NCBI RefSeq assembly: GCF_000002995.4
Contig: NW_025062479.1
Location: 19,092,721-19,156,720, forward strand
Source of the DNA: Brugia malayi
Lineage: Eukaryota; Nematoda; Chromadorea; Rhabditida; Onchocercidae
Direction: 5' to 3'
DNA length: 64,000 nucleotides
Shown: in pieces, positions 36,857-48,486 of the stretch
Layout: each line of letters starts with the position of its first letter
Position numbering within the stretch: the first letter of the stretch is position 1
Made by a program: the position numbers and the translations under genes
Notes under the pieces: model-generated
Database searches by the model: none
What the model saw: the letters and a program-made list of their open reading frames with translations, nothing else
Told to the model about the DNA's origin: nothing

Positions 36857-38969
36857 ATGAGTGCCAAACAACCGAAATTGTCAAATTTTATTGTGCTACT
36901 TAATGGACAAATCGATAGCGCCGAGGTTTCTTCATCTAATACTTATTTAATATAAAATAAAAATAAAACATTATCACTGCACTATTTATTATTTTTCTAG
37001 ATTTCTTGATTTAACGTTTACAAATACTTCCGCAGAATCTTTGCGATTTCTATCTCTCCTTCAATAAGAGGTGGAAAAGGAGACTTTTAAAATTTTAATA
37101 AACTTTCAAATAATCAGAGATTCTTAGATCTGCAGAATGAAAGTTTTTGTTAGTCCAACTGGGATTGTATTCAAATTGTATTACTAATTGTAGTTGTAAT
37201 TACGCAAATGTTTTGTCAATTTTGTCATCATTTACTTAAATTTGAAGCTGTTTTTTAATTCTCGAATTACAATTGTAAATTGTAGTTTCTCTCCTTTGAT
37301 AATTTTTACTGCAAATACTCATATGTATATGGTATTGACTGGAAACAAGTTGGTGGTGTTCATGAAGGACTTAGTGCACGATGTGAACGTCAACGTTTCG
37401 GAAATGCTGAAATAACTATTGCTATGCCCATTGAAGCCACCTTTACCTCAACCAGTCCATTTGGTTGTAAGTTTTTGCTTAGTTTATTTTAAAGTTTTAT
37501 AAAATTTCAAATCTTTTATTTACTACCAAATTAGAATATAGGACCTAAAGAGTAGTTGCTTAAGACCGTAAATTATGGACCATAATAGTAAGAAACTTTT
37601 AGATTAATTACAATGCTGATTGTAATTCGTCTTTCTTTTTCTTTTCGTGAAAATAATTGAAAGTTAGCTGAGCTAGTTCGCACAGTCTGAAATACAAATT
37701 TATTCTTAATTTAAATATTCTGATTTACGTGATGCTTCATAAAAAGTTATAAAATGCATAGAATAAGTCAATTTCTGCAGCACGTTTATTTTCCTTTACA
37801 TTATATTTTACATCTCTTTGAGTGACCGACCATCTTTAGTAAGTTATGTCTAAATGAACGTTATCTATGAAAAAATGATAATTTCTGCAGGGCCGCAAAT
37901 TGTACTCACCTGTTACGGGTCCGATTTCTTTGGCAATGATGTTGTTTGTGGCTATGGAGCTGTGCATATTCCAACCGTTCCAGGGAGGTAATATTTTTTG
38001 TTAGAATTCGATGTCCAGTATTTTATATTATGTGATGCTTATTCATAACAATTTTAATGAAGTACTATCGTGCTTCCTGCTTCCCTCACAATTGAATCTC
38101 TCTCTGATCGATAGCTTTCCGCACCAATAACTTTTGAAAATACGACACCACATAACATAGTTCTGTTACATAAATGTTCCACTGGAAATTTCAAATCCGT
38201 CTCCGAATACAAACTTTAGATCGGTAAAAAGGATAATATTGTTTGTGCCGGAGGCTTCTACATTATTGCAACGTTTTATTGGATGGCTTACTGGGAAGAG
38301 AGCTGAATTTGTGGATTCGACAATCCCTGCAACGGCAGATGGCCGACAAGGTAAAAAATTTACAAAAACTTTTTGAAAACAGTGATTAGTTCACAATGTT
38401 TCAAAAACTGGAAATTGTTCTGTCTGTTCTAATCTTCTGACCATTCTAAGTGGTGATAAATTTGAAGTTACAAAAGTGAGGAGTCAAGGAATCATCACCG
38501 TAACTATGGATATTGTACTCAAAGATATGAAGAAATATGGTTACGATGTGACACCATCATCGTTATACAGGATTTCAGAATGTCCCCTGCCTGACTTCAC
38601 GAAGACATTTGATGAACAGGTTAATTCCATCCATAAAACAGTTAATGAAAATGAAATACTACCTCAGTGTAGTAATGTTAAGCTACTATTTCCTTCTCAT
38701 TAAAACTGATTTTGTAATAACGTTGACAATCGGCAAGCCCACTTTTTTTTCAGGTTCAAGTTCACCATGAGAAAAAACTAAAAGAACCAGTCACTAAGTC
38801 TAAAGAAATCTCTGAGCCCGAAATTAAACCAGGACCATCAAATATCTCCCAATCAATGATAACACATGCCTCATCGCCACCATCAACTCGACCACTTCCT
38901 ATGCCAAGACAAGCGACAGAAAAAGGTACGGACAGCACTGAAGAGATCAGACAGGGTATAACACCCTAA
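36857..38969 (+). CDS. mksr-1: B9 domain protein 1 (B9D1/MKSR-1), ciliary transition zone
   Basis: Exons 36857-36925, 37286-37466, 37891-37987, 38220-38350, 38468-38619 and 38754-38969; 281 residues. The B9 domain is clear: [113 protein letters not shown]9D1 works with B9D2 and MKS1 in the MKS module at the base of cilia; in nematodes that means sensory neurons only. Human B9D1 has 204 residues; here the last exon adds a polar, Pro/Ser-rich tail of about 70 residues that is not part of the family domain. The start at 36857 gives MSAKQPK; ATG 36853 is out of frame and hits a stop almost at once. TTAATACAG just before could be a trans-splice acceptor. Confidence 0.92.
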
Positions 38970-39403
38970 AATTACCTGCGTATAATCACTCCCAACGATA
39001 AGTTCTGAGTAAGAATGTCTGTTAATCAACTGCTAGCTGTTGCAACAAATCAAATTTATTTGATACCTCATATCCCACACATACATATTACCCATTACAC
39101 CGCTAAATTTCCCTTCTTTTCCATAGTCTGTCAGCAAGCCTACTTCACTTTTCTTTTCCAGTTCCAAGTTCATTAGGTAGAAAAATCTACAGGAAACACT
39201 AATCTGACTTCTAAAGCCTATCCTTATACCTATATAATATCCTAATATTCAACTGCTTTGGTGAATCTATAAATTATAAACACGACTAAAGCTGACATAT
39301 GATACTCAACAACTTCAGTCATTTGCGAGCAAGAAAACAACAGGATTTATGCAAAGATACTTAATAACAAGGAACCAATTATGTTTACAACTTTGCGTAT
39401 CCA

Positions 39404-39409
39404 AATAAA
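39404..39409 (+). terminator. Poly(A) signal candidate for B9D1
   Basis: AATAAA 435 nt after the B9D1 stop and only 17 nt from the RPL19 stop on the other strand. A TTTATT (AATAAA on the - strand) at 39055-39060 could serve RPL19, so the two 3' UTRs probably overlap. Confidence 0.4.
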
Positions 39410-39425
39410 CGTGTAATTTACCGCT

Positions 39426-40705
39426 TCACTTCTCCACTAGTTTCGACTCTTTTGTTTCCTTACTAGCGACTGCTTCTTTCTCATTCTCCGAGATTTTACG
39501 CAAAGCTTCTGCTCTTTTCAATATTAAACGTTGCTCACGTCGTTTTCTGGATTCTTTGTTCTTGGCACGGCGTGCTTCTGCTTGTTCCCTACAATTGTTA
39601 AATTACATTAAAGCAGATTTTCTGAGCAAACATTACTTGTGTTTTTTGGAACTCTTAAATCATCGAACTGACCATTCTTAAATTTCAAAAACATCTCAAT
39701 TTTATGGCACACCTAAATTTTTTCACGTCACGTGAAGAGACAACACAAGACAAAAACCGCTTCGAAACACTTACGCTAATTGTTTGGAGCGTGCATTTTC
39801 AGTCTTTCTCTTGAAAATGAATTCCATTAAATTGCGCTTGTTTTTGAATGCATTACCCTTCGCTCGAAGGTAAAGGTCGTGATACCTGTAAAAGTATATG
39901 GATAATATGAAGCAAATTAAAAGTAAAAAGTGTCATTTGTGACATACATACAAAATTTAGCATAAAATAATGAAAAAACTTAATAACTGACAGATGTTTG
40001 TCAATCTTCTTTGCTTCACGATAGCGCTTCAACAGGTGACGAAGAACGCGCATTCGACGGATCCACAAAATCTTTTCCGGCATACGTGCATTCTGTGTAC
40101 CACGCCTCTTTCCGTGACCCATATGACGACCCTATAATAACATAGAAATGAAAAAGAATGTTACAGAAGAGTTTCGGCCAATTTCCTCTATGTTCGAGTT
40201 TCTTAAGGTGCTTAAAAAATGCAAACATGAGACGCATAACAAACCTTTCTGCGAGCCTCCAGGTTTTTACGAGCACGATATCGTGAATGTACTGCAACTG
40301 GCTTACGAATTATCAAACCATCTTTAACAAGTCGTCTGATGTTCTGCCGCGAATTGGCGTTAGAAATTTCATTGATTTCATTAGGATCCAACCACACTTT
40401 TTTCTTACCACACTTTAATACATCTGAGGCCAATCTTTTCTGAAGCCGCAGTCCACTACAAAAAATGAACTACTTTGTTCCCAATCTTGTACGAACTAAT
40501 GAAATGGAGAAACTAATAACTAATAAAATTAAAAAATCCTATGCTTGACCTTCAATTCTTGTAATTTCTACGCACTGAAACTTTTGTTACTACAATGTTA
40601 TTATGACTTACTGAGTTCATCCTCCTACTCAACTAACGTTTTTTTAAAACCTCGGATCAATTAATGGAGTTTAGCCAATTAACGTAATGCTGCAACATAC
40701 CTCAT
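39426..40705 (-). CDS. rpl-19: 60S ribosomal protein L19 (eL19)
   Basis: Exons 40701-40705, 40245-40455, 39992-40131, 39775-39885 and 39426-39588; 209 residues. The sequence is unmistakable eL19: [114 protein letters not shown], then a long basic helix. The protein sits near the polypeptide exit tunnel and contributes to an intersubunit bridge. It is slightly longer than human (196) because of a Lys/Glu-rich tail. The first coding exon supplies only ATG AG, with the serine codon split by the intron, as in many animal RPL19 genes. CGCTATAG before the ATG may be a trans-splice acceptor. Divergent from EMSY across 1.7 kb and convergent with B9D1. Confidence 0.97.
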
Positions 40706-42440
40706 TATGACGTGCTTCTATAGCGGTTGATGAAAACTAAATATCACAGCAGCCTAAAACAGGAGTGAATAACATATTATATATTGGAAGTTTTGCAGAC
40801 ACCATATGATATGGAAAACTGAAGAAACCATTGTCAAAAAAGTTGAAAAAATAATTTTTCACTTTCGATCATAGTAGATCCTTCAGCGTTATTATAGCTC
40901 CAAGTGTAAAAAAGGTATGATAAATGCTCTAGTAAAGACGAATGTAGAACTGGAACTCCTCATCATTTATAATGACAACTCTTTCTCAGCCTAATTTACT
41001 TAACCCATATGGTTATCATTTCCAGTTCAGTTTGACGAAGACGCAACACTCAACACTTATTATAACATGACAGTGAGTTACAGTCCGACTCTGCACCTCA
41101 CTCGAGCGCATTATACCGCCATAAAGAGAACAGATCTCTACAAGCAACCCAAATCTCCCTATGACCGCAACGCACACCGCCACTCAACATGTCCTGTTTG
41201 GAACGAAGCAGTTCGCAATGGGACACAGTTTAGCTCCCTTAGGACGCGCCATATTCAAATTGGAGGAATTCAGTAAGGTGAGCAAGGTAGACTGAGGGAA
41301 GGTGCAGCAAGTTATATCTTTAGCTTATAGCAGAACTGAAGCCTTCAGGGTGCGAGGGATACTTTTACCTCGACTATTTATCACTGTTTCCTGAATCTCA
41401 ATCAAGTTTTGTGTGATGGTGAAGGATTGCAAATGTGCGTGCCGTACGGCTATTTAATCTAGTTTTTTCCGATGATTGGCGTCAGTCCTTGTATTTGTTC
41501 AATTACATGACTTTATTAAAATTGTTGGATGGAGGTTATAAACCTTAATCTTTCGTCTGTGTCTTAAAGGTACGATCCACTAATTATAGAACTAGTTAAC
41601 AGGTTGATAGGAATGGGGAGACTGAAATGAAGCAACAGTAGCACTGAATACTGAACTGTCTCTTTGTTTGTAACACTGATTAGCAAGGTTTGAGAATTCA
41701 AAATGTATGATGAATCCACGGGATGACCTCAATGCCTCTTTTTCTAAGGGAGAAGACGGAGGGAAAGAGAGAGAGAGATGTGCGATTGTGCACTCCTCCC
41801 TCTACCATCTGTTTCAACTGTTCATCTGAATGGGCGCATGAATTACTTATCTTACCCCGTTCTTATTATGTATGCTTTTTTCGTTTGTCCCGTTCTTAGC
41901 TCCACTTGAGACGTGGTCTTGGTTCATTGTGAGAAACAAGAAAAAGAGTGAAGTTTGGGAATTGTTGCAATCTTTGGAATCATTTTCTGTTTTGTTAACT
42001 TACTCTTTCATCTTGTCATATATTTCAGAATAGGAGAGAGGAGAGGATTAGTAAGAAATAAATAAGGATGAATGTGAAACAGACCTAGCGAGTCCTTCCT
42101 ATCTTTTATGTCAGACATATTATCTTAACGTGAGTTGTTCTACAAATGCATTCTGGAATCACTGAACATTTCTAGAAGACATCTCTCAGTTGTTAGACGG
42201 TTCTTTAAAGCTCGAAATAGTTCCTTTTCCTAATATTTCTTCCATCTCAGTACATTTTTGCTGGACTACCAATATTGATCCCATCAGTATCCATCAAAGT
42301 CATTCTGTTGGTGTTTTTAGATGGAATTAATTGAATTGGTTTTCGAAATGAAGCAACGGTCGTTCCTTTATACTTGCTATTCATCCATTAAAATATGTTA
42401 TTCTGTTCAGGATCGCTTGGGATTAAAAAATGCTGTGGTA
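40706..42440. other. Divergent upstream region of RPL19 and EMSY
   Basis: 1.7 kb between two outward-reading start codons. The part near 41030-41280 is markedly less AT-rich and has an open frame of 69 codons, but no family motif and no splice partner; I read it as promoter-type composition. A GA-rich run (GGGAAAGAGAGAGAGAGATG) occurs at about 41761-41780. Confidence 0.45.
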
Positions 42441-42441
42441 A
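42430..42441 (+). promoter_or_regulatory. Minimal uORF overlapping the EMSY start codon
   Basis: ATG CTG TGG TAA ends at 42441, and its stop shares one base with the ATG at 42441 (TAATG). If the leader starts at the acceptor TCTGTTCAG (ending at 42410) or upstream, ribosomes would meet this three-codon frame first. Such stop-start overlaps favour reinitiation. Confidence 0.45.
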
Positions 42442-45400
42442 TGGATCAGCAAAAATTTCGAGTGTCTTCAAGGATCAAGACAGCAACTGAGGAACAGGAA
42501 AAGAATGAAACTATTACTGTGAATGAAAAACTTACCAAAGAGAGGGTTACAGTGAGGAATAATACTTATGATGAGGAAGACTGTAGTTATATGCTACGTG
42601 TACTCGGTAAGTTTTGATATATGATATTTCTGATGACTTTGTTATTATTCAAGCTTTTGGTGATTGATTGCAAATAAAGTATCAAATTCATTAATGTGTT
42701 AGATTTCAGAGAAGGACGCTTTCTCGACGGTTGTTTCCGCTTTCCGTGCTCAGGGAATGCTGAATGGTTACAAAAGGATTCTACTCGAACATTTGAAGAC
42801 AGCTTTATTGTACGTATTCATACTTAATCCAGTTTTTTATTGGTCTGTTTAATGCCTAATTATTTCATGGTACTACTTAGTATAAGATGGCATGTGTTTG
42901 TAGGGCTGTGGCAATATATAATTTTTCTTTCCACGAATATTTGGTTATGAAGTAATTTTATAGCATATCTGACGAGTCCTATCACGCTGAAATACGACAA
43001 GCAGCTAATGATGAAATGTTGACGAAAATAGCGCAAACGTATATCTTGGTCTTCTAAATCTATCCGTTTATTTGTAAAATCAGTGAAGAATGCTCAGTTT
43101 TGTGCTTGTTGTCTTGTTTTCTATTGTGAATGGAAGGGATATATTAGTTAGAATGTTTCTCAGTATTAAATCGAATTTATGATGAAGAGCTACAAATTCT
43201 GTTGTGCCAAATTGTTCTTCTTATAGTTTAAGCCCGTCGTATGATACATATGCGCAGTGGGGAATCGAAGGATTGGATCCGATACCACATTATGGCGACG
43301 TGAGTTTTAAAACTAATGATTATGCGATGCATAATTTCCTCTCGAGATACGTTGTTTTGACTTTAATTTATTTTCATGCTCACAGAAATCTGTCTTCTAA
43401 ATATAAAATATTAGTCAAATTCAGCACTTGTGATTAGTACCGTGAAAAAATTATCATTTGTCATTACTTATTGTTTTGAGATTCCCATTCAAGAGGATAT
43501 TGATGATGACAGTAATGAAGACCAAAATGTTGCAAATGAATTATTGAGACTTGCAAAGACACATAATGAAAGGTTGCGAGATGCAAATACTGCATTGCAT
43601 GAAATGATTACATTGCCCAAAGCTCCTTACGGTAAGTTGTTACAATACCGGTTCATCGTTTTGTGCTTTGTAAATCGAAATATGTTAGATTATAAACACT
43701 GATTTCTCTTTTTGAAATTCGTTCACTTGAATTTTAGCATTTTTTTACCGTTTTTAGACTTCACTTATCCTTTCCGAAATGTATTATGTTATAGTTCCGG
43801 AAAGGCTGCGCTTATTGTTGCGTGAAACGGAGAACGATTATGATGGACGTGTTGATATACTGCATTCTGGCGAACATGAGAGTAGTGCACGAAATTCTCG
43901 CATAACCTCTGGTCTCATCAAATCTGAAACATTGGTTATTAAATTTCCATTTCATATAAGTCACACAGAACCTAAGACTTTTTGGTACTGAGCAGGTGTA
44001 ATTTATTTGATAACTTTTCATCTGTAGATGTAACTGACTATTTTTGCATTGTGTGCCACTTAAAAGAGACTCGGACTATCTTTTATTATCTAATGTTATT
44101 CGATTTTAGTAATTATAAGTATTTTAAGGTGTCTTAAATAATTCGCAAGGTATTTTTTCTCGAGATTTTGCTAATATTTTTGACTTGAAAAACATGAAAT
44201 TCTCATTATTTTAATTTATTGATATATATAATACGAGTTTTTAGCCGTTTGATGAAACTCAACAGTTCAAAAAAATTACTCAGAATGCAGAGGAATTATA
44301 TGTTGCTAATTCAAACCAAAAAACAACTCTTTACTACGACATGACGCCGTCAACAAGTACAGCACGTCCAAGTTCTCTTGAATTGACATCTTGCCCATCT
44401 TCAAGTTCCAGTTCAACCCCAGTTGTTACTTCTGCTGATCAAGGTGTTCTTATATCGAAGTGTGGTCTCCAAGGTTGTTTGTATTTTTTTTTTTAGCATG
44501 ATATATGTTTTTTTATTTTATCGTAGCTTATAGATTATTTTTGTTATCCGATTTTCATCCTTGTTGGTTCCTATTAGAATTCTATCTACATTCTGTTAAT
44601 CAGTGCAAAAGAGTGCGTTCAATTTGTTTCGATCCTTAACTCATGATTTTTTTTCTAATTGAACATTTTCTTAAAGTTGGATGGTATTAGTTGTTTGTTG
44701 CAGATGAAGAAGATTTCGATTCAGAGATAACTGGAGAATATTTGAGACCTAAAAAACGGCGGGTAAGACAGGTGACATTCACTTTCTAATGCTTCATTAC
44801 AAAGATGAAATAAAAATCCATTACCTTTGTAGTTTCAAGATTCCTTTTCAAAAAAAAAGTGTTATTGGAAACTGAAAAGAGATAAAATCAGAGAAATGCA
44901 TCATTTTTTTTTTCTGAATGGCAGGTATTATAAATGTTATTAACTGATGTGAGATTAAGAATTAATAAAGGCGAAAAAAAGGTAAGCATAACTCGGTTCA
45001 GAGAGTAGTGTGACTATGAATAGAACTATTCGTAGATTTTATTCGCTTATATTTCTTTTTGCGTTTTTTTTTTTTCATACTTGCCTCCTTCTGGGATTTC
45101 ACTTTCTTATGTCTTTTACATTTTCCGATTTTTTCTTTCATACAGTAAGTTTAAAAACCTTTTTTTTCTTAGCGCGATTTATCTGCTACGTGTGCGAGAG
45201 TGCTACCATTCAGGTTCCAGTCGCCAGCTCCGGGACAGAAAAGTAAGCCCATTCGCGGGAATCCTGATCGAAGGTTTGTTTAGTGCAAAACTTATTCCTT
45301 AACCATGAACATTTTATGAGGATTAAGTCGTGCTGAGCTTGAATTATCAACCATAGCTGATGTTTTGAATTTGATTTTAAATCTGTTTCGTTGCAGTCTG

Positions 45401-48400
45401 GACTGTTATTTTATAAATCATATTTGTGAATGATATCATATCATTAACAGCTGATCTTCACTGGGTTAAAAATTAAACTGAAATTAGTTTAAGATTTGAG
45501 ATAAAAAAATGACATATTTCTAACTTAATACATGACACTTGAAAAATGTCAAATTAAGTTTTTCATTTCCATTCATTCTAGACCACCAAGACAAACATCA
45601 CCATCAGGCATCTCAAGTTTCACATCTACATCGTCTCTGCCAATCACTTCATCAATCATTGGTACTCACTCCTCTCACACGACAGCACTGTCAGCATTTC
45701 GTACTATACCCACGAGTTCCGCCACTAGCAATTCCGGAAGATTTCATCAAATCCCTCACTTGTTTACCTCAGGTTTAAACACATTAAAATGTTTGTTCGA
45801 CTAAAACAGCTGCGTTTTTATAAGGAAGGTGCTGCAGATTTATGCAGATTTGACAAGATAAGTTCTACAATGATGGTTAGACAATTGGAAGGGAAGAGCA
45901 GTTATCTTTATTTTTCATGACTAAATATAATTAAATTTAGTGTTACACAGTTCAGACCACTTAAACATTTACACCTAAGACTTAAATCCTGCTTTTATAT
46001 GTTGCATAATTTCTATATAATCAATATATCTAAGCATAAAATTATACAGCTTAGATATATTGATTGTGATTTAAATATTCCGCATAATATATAAATATTA
46101 AGAAGCAAAACGTTGCATTTTATTTAGGTGTGGTTATAAAACGTACCCGAACACTGTCGTCTGGAGGGAATGAATCTGCAGTCTTAGATGGAAGTTCTAC
46201 TTTTTCTCGACAACTATCCAATTCCCAGAATGTGTTTAGGATACAGCAGCCAGTACAGCGAGCGTATATAAGGTTTGTACTGTAGTATTATGGGCTTAAT
46301 TCTGAATGTTGGGCACCGTCTTACAGATAATTTTAACTGTTATAACCGAAAATCACTCCATTTTTTACGCCATATTCGTACCATAAGAAATATTGGTAGA
46401 AATGTTAGGTTTTCTTTTGTGAGCAAGACTTTCTGTGCTATTCCTAGTAACTTCTTGTTGTTATAACATAAGGGATCAGAAAGCGAATATCTTGTTTCAA
46501 ATAATCCGTAGGTGAATCACAAGCTCAGTATTGCTTTATATCACTTTCTTGAGACATCCTTATGAGTGATCTTTATAGTGTAAAAAGCTCTTTTTATTGC
46601 AGTGTTGTATCATATCTTCCATATTGTGCTCTGTTCTGTAGGTCATCCAGTGGACAACGTTTTTATGCATCACCAATAGTATCAACCTACAGTAACCCAA
46701 CTCGACCTTATTACGGCAATCCAAATACTGTTGTGGGATTCATGCGTTCAATATCATCATGTTCACCCCGTTCCTCCTATACCATATCATCTGGACCAAG
46801 TACATCATCTGCTTGTCATTTACAACCACAAACTATAACTTCGAGCGAAATTCAACGTTTAGTTGCTCAAGCTGCCGCATCTGGTCAGCCACAACAGTAT
46901 CGTACCATTAGAAGGTTATTATGCTTCTGATATTTTAAATCATGGAGTTCTCCAATTTGATCTTACCAAAAAACAGTTGATTTTTTTTTTTTTCTGCTTT
47001 TTTAAAATCTGTTTGACACAGTGGAGAAATCCAGTTATCGCAACGCAACTCTTTTTTTTTTTTCAGACCTCCACCTCGACCTGTGGTTTTAACCAGTTCA
47101 TCACGCTTTTCTATCGCAAATCAACGTCAAGGATTTTCAGCTTCCGTTGCACCGTTTATAAATTTAGCCGAAATGACAGGAGTGAATTCGTGTTCTGTTC
47201 AGCAACAACAGCAATTGGCTGTTCATCCACTTCGAGTAACCCATCGTGCTGTACCATCACCATGCGCAGTTACAACAGCAACACAACGTTCACACACCGT
47301 TCCTTCAAGAACACTTGATGATAGCACTTCTCTCACAGCTAATGCTCAGCTACAGCACATTGACAGTCGTAATCTGGAATTACAGCAATCCGATCTGGAC
47401 ACCATCGCAGCTGTTAATTCTATAACACAAGGTTTGATTTCCTTTTTTAAATCAGAAGCGATATTGTTTATTTACATTCACAAAGTAATGAAAACTGTAT
47501 AATGGAATTGTCTTGCATTCCATGATTTTTCGTTTTCAGTCATATATTCTGCACCCACATTGCCACGTGGACAGTAACCTTCAAGTTTTCTTTATGTCAC
47601 TAACTACAGTTTTATCATGTTTTACTTTTAGCATTATGTGATTTCATTATTTTCTCCAGGTAACGATGGGGCGATGGAGCAGAGACGTGCAGCAGATATA
47701 GATAGATCAGTAGTTACAGTAAATCCGGATGAGGCTTCATCACAAGGTATAATTCTCCTACTAATTGCTTTTTAGATATGTTAATTGTATTACAAATGTA
47801 ACAGTTTAAAAGTAACAAATGTAATTGGCACCTTGATGTTCGTATGATATTATTCAGAAATTTTTTGCATTTTATGACCTATCCGAGAAGTCACTATTGC
47901 TTCTGCAATTCCAGTTCGGTTGGAATGTGACGAAGTGTTACTTCCCGAATCACGTTGTATCTTACCCGATTATGATAATTCAACTAATATGCAAGTAGCA
48001 CAACTTCAGCAACGTTAGTTTTTCACCATTTGCTTCTGTTTTGTTCCATATTTCTTCCAGTAATATTTCTTTTTTTATGTGTTAACAACGAATTCTTTTC
48101 ATACTCCATTCAAAACAGTCCTGGATTAGACCATTAATTCGAACTGTGTAACAAGCTCTGATGTATTGTGAAGTACAAAATTCCCTAAAAATTGTGATGT
48201 CGAAATTATGCGACAGAATAGTCGTATATGTAATTTTTTGGTCATGGTTTTAAATTTGCGGAAATCTCAATATATTAATTTTATCTTTTCTACTCTTTTT
48301 TACTAATTTTTTTCAGACGGTGTTAGCGAAGAAGTACCTATGATTGTTAGTTATCGTACGGAGAATCAGGATCAAAATCTTAATCGTGCTACTCATTTAG

Positions 48401-48486
48401 TGCCAGAACAATATGCTAATGGTCTAATTCATCAGGAAGGGCAAAATGTTATTAATTATGTCACTGCGTCACAGTGTATTCAGTGA
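42441..48486 (+). CDS. emsy: EMSY-like ENT-domain chromatin regulator
   Basis: Exons 42441-42606, 42710-42809, 42964-43038, 43227-43299, 43481-43631, 43795-43934, 44245-44443 (or to 44473), 44704-44762, 45173-45273, 45582-45772, 46128-46272, 46642-46914, 47067-47431, 47660-47746, 47915-48013, 48317-48486; 797 residues. The ENT domain (about 48-120) reads YMLRVLEKDAFSTVVSAFRA, QGMLNGYKRILLEHLKTAL, SYHAEIRQAANDEMLTKIAQ, then YAQWGIEGLDPIP, matching human EMSY (VISALRAQG, RAEVRRAVNDERLTTIAH, WSIEGRR). An acidic patch and an NLS-like LRPKKRR follow near residue 315. The rest is Ser/Thr/Gln-rich and low-complexity, as in EMSY. EMSY binds HP1-family and SIN3 complexes and represses transcription; in mammals it also binds BRCA2. 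Sixteen exons keep phase. Exon 7 has two usable donors 30 nt apart. Confidence 0.85.

Noticed and set aside
41067..41276. 69-codon ORF between RPL19 and EMSY
   Set aside because: Locally GC-richer promoter-like DNA; no motif, no splice partner.
45010..45302. Two overlapping Phe-rich + strand ORFs within EMSY
   Set aside because: Mostly intronic T tracts; only 45173-45273 belongs to EMSY, in a phase that fits its neighbours.
46863..47318. 151-codon + strand ORF overlapping EMSY exons
   Set aside because: Out of frame with the EMSY exons 46642-46914 and 47067-47431, and reads through an intron with poly-T.
47540..47574. Possible extra EMSY exon reading VIYSAPTLPRG after TTTTCAG
   Set aside because: Its exit phase does not match the next exon; could be an alternative form but not supported.
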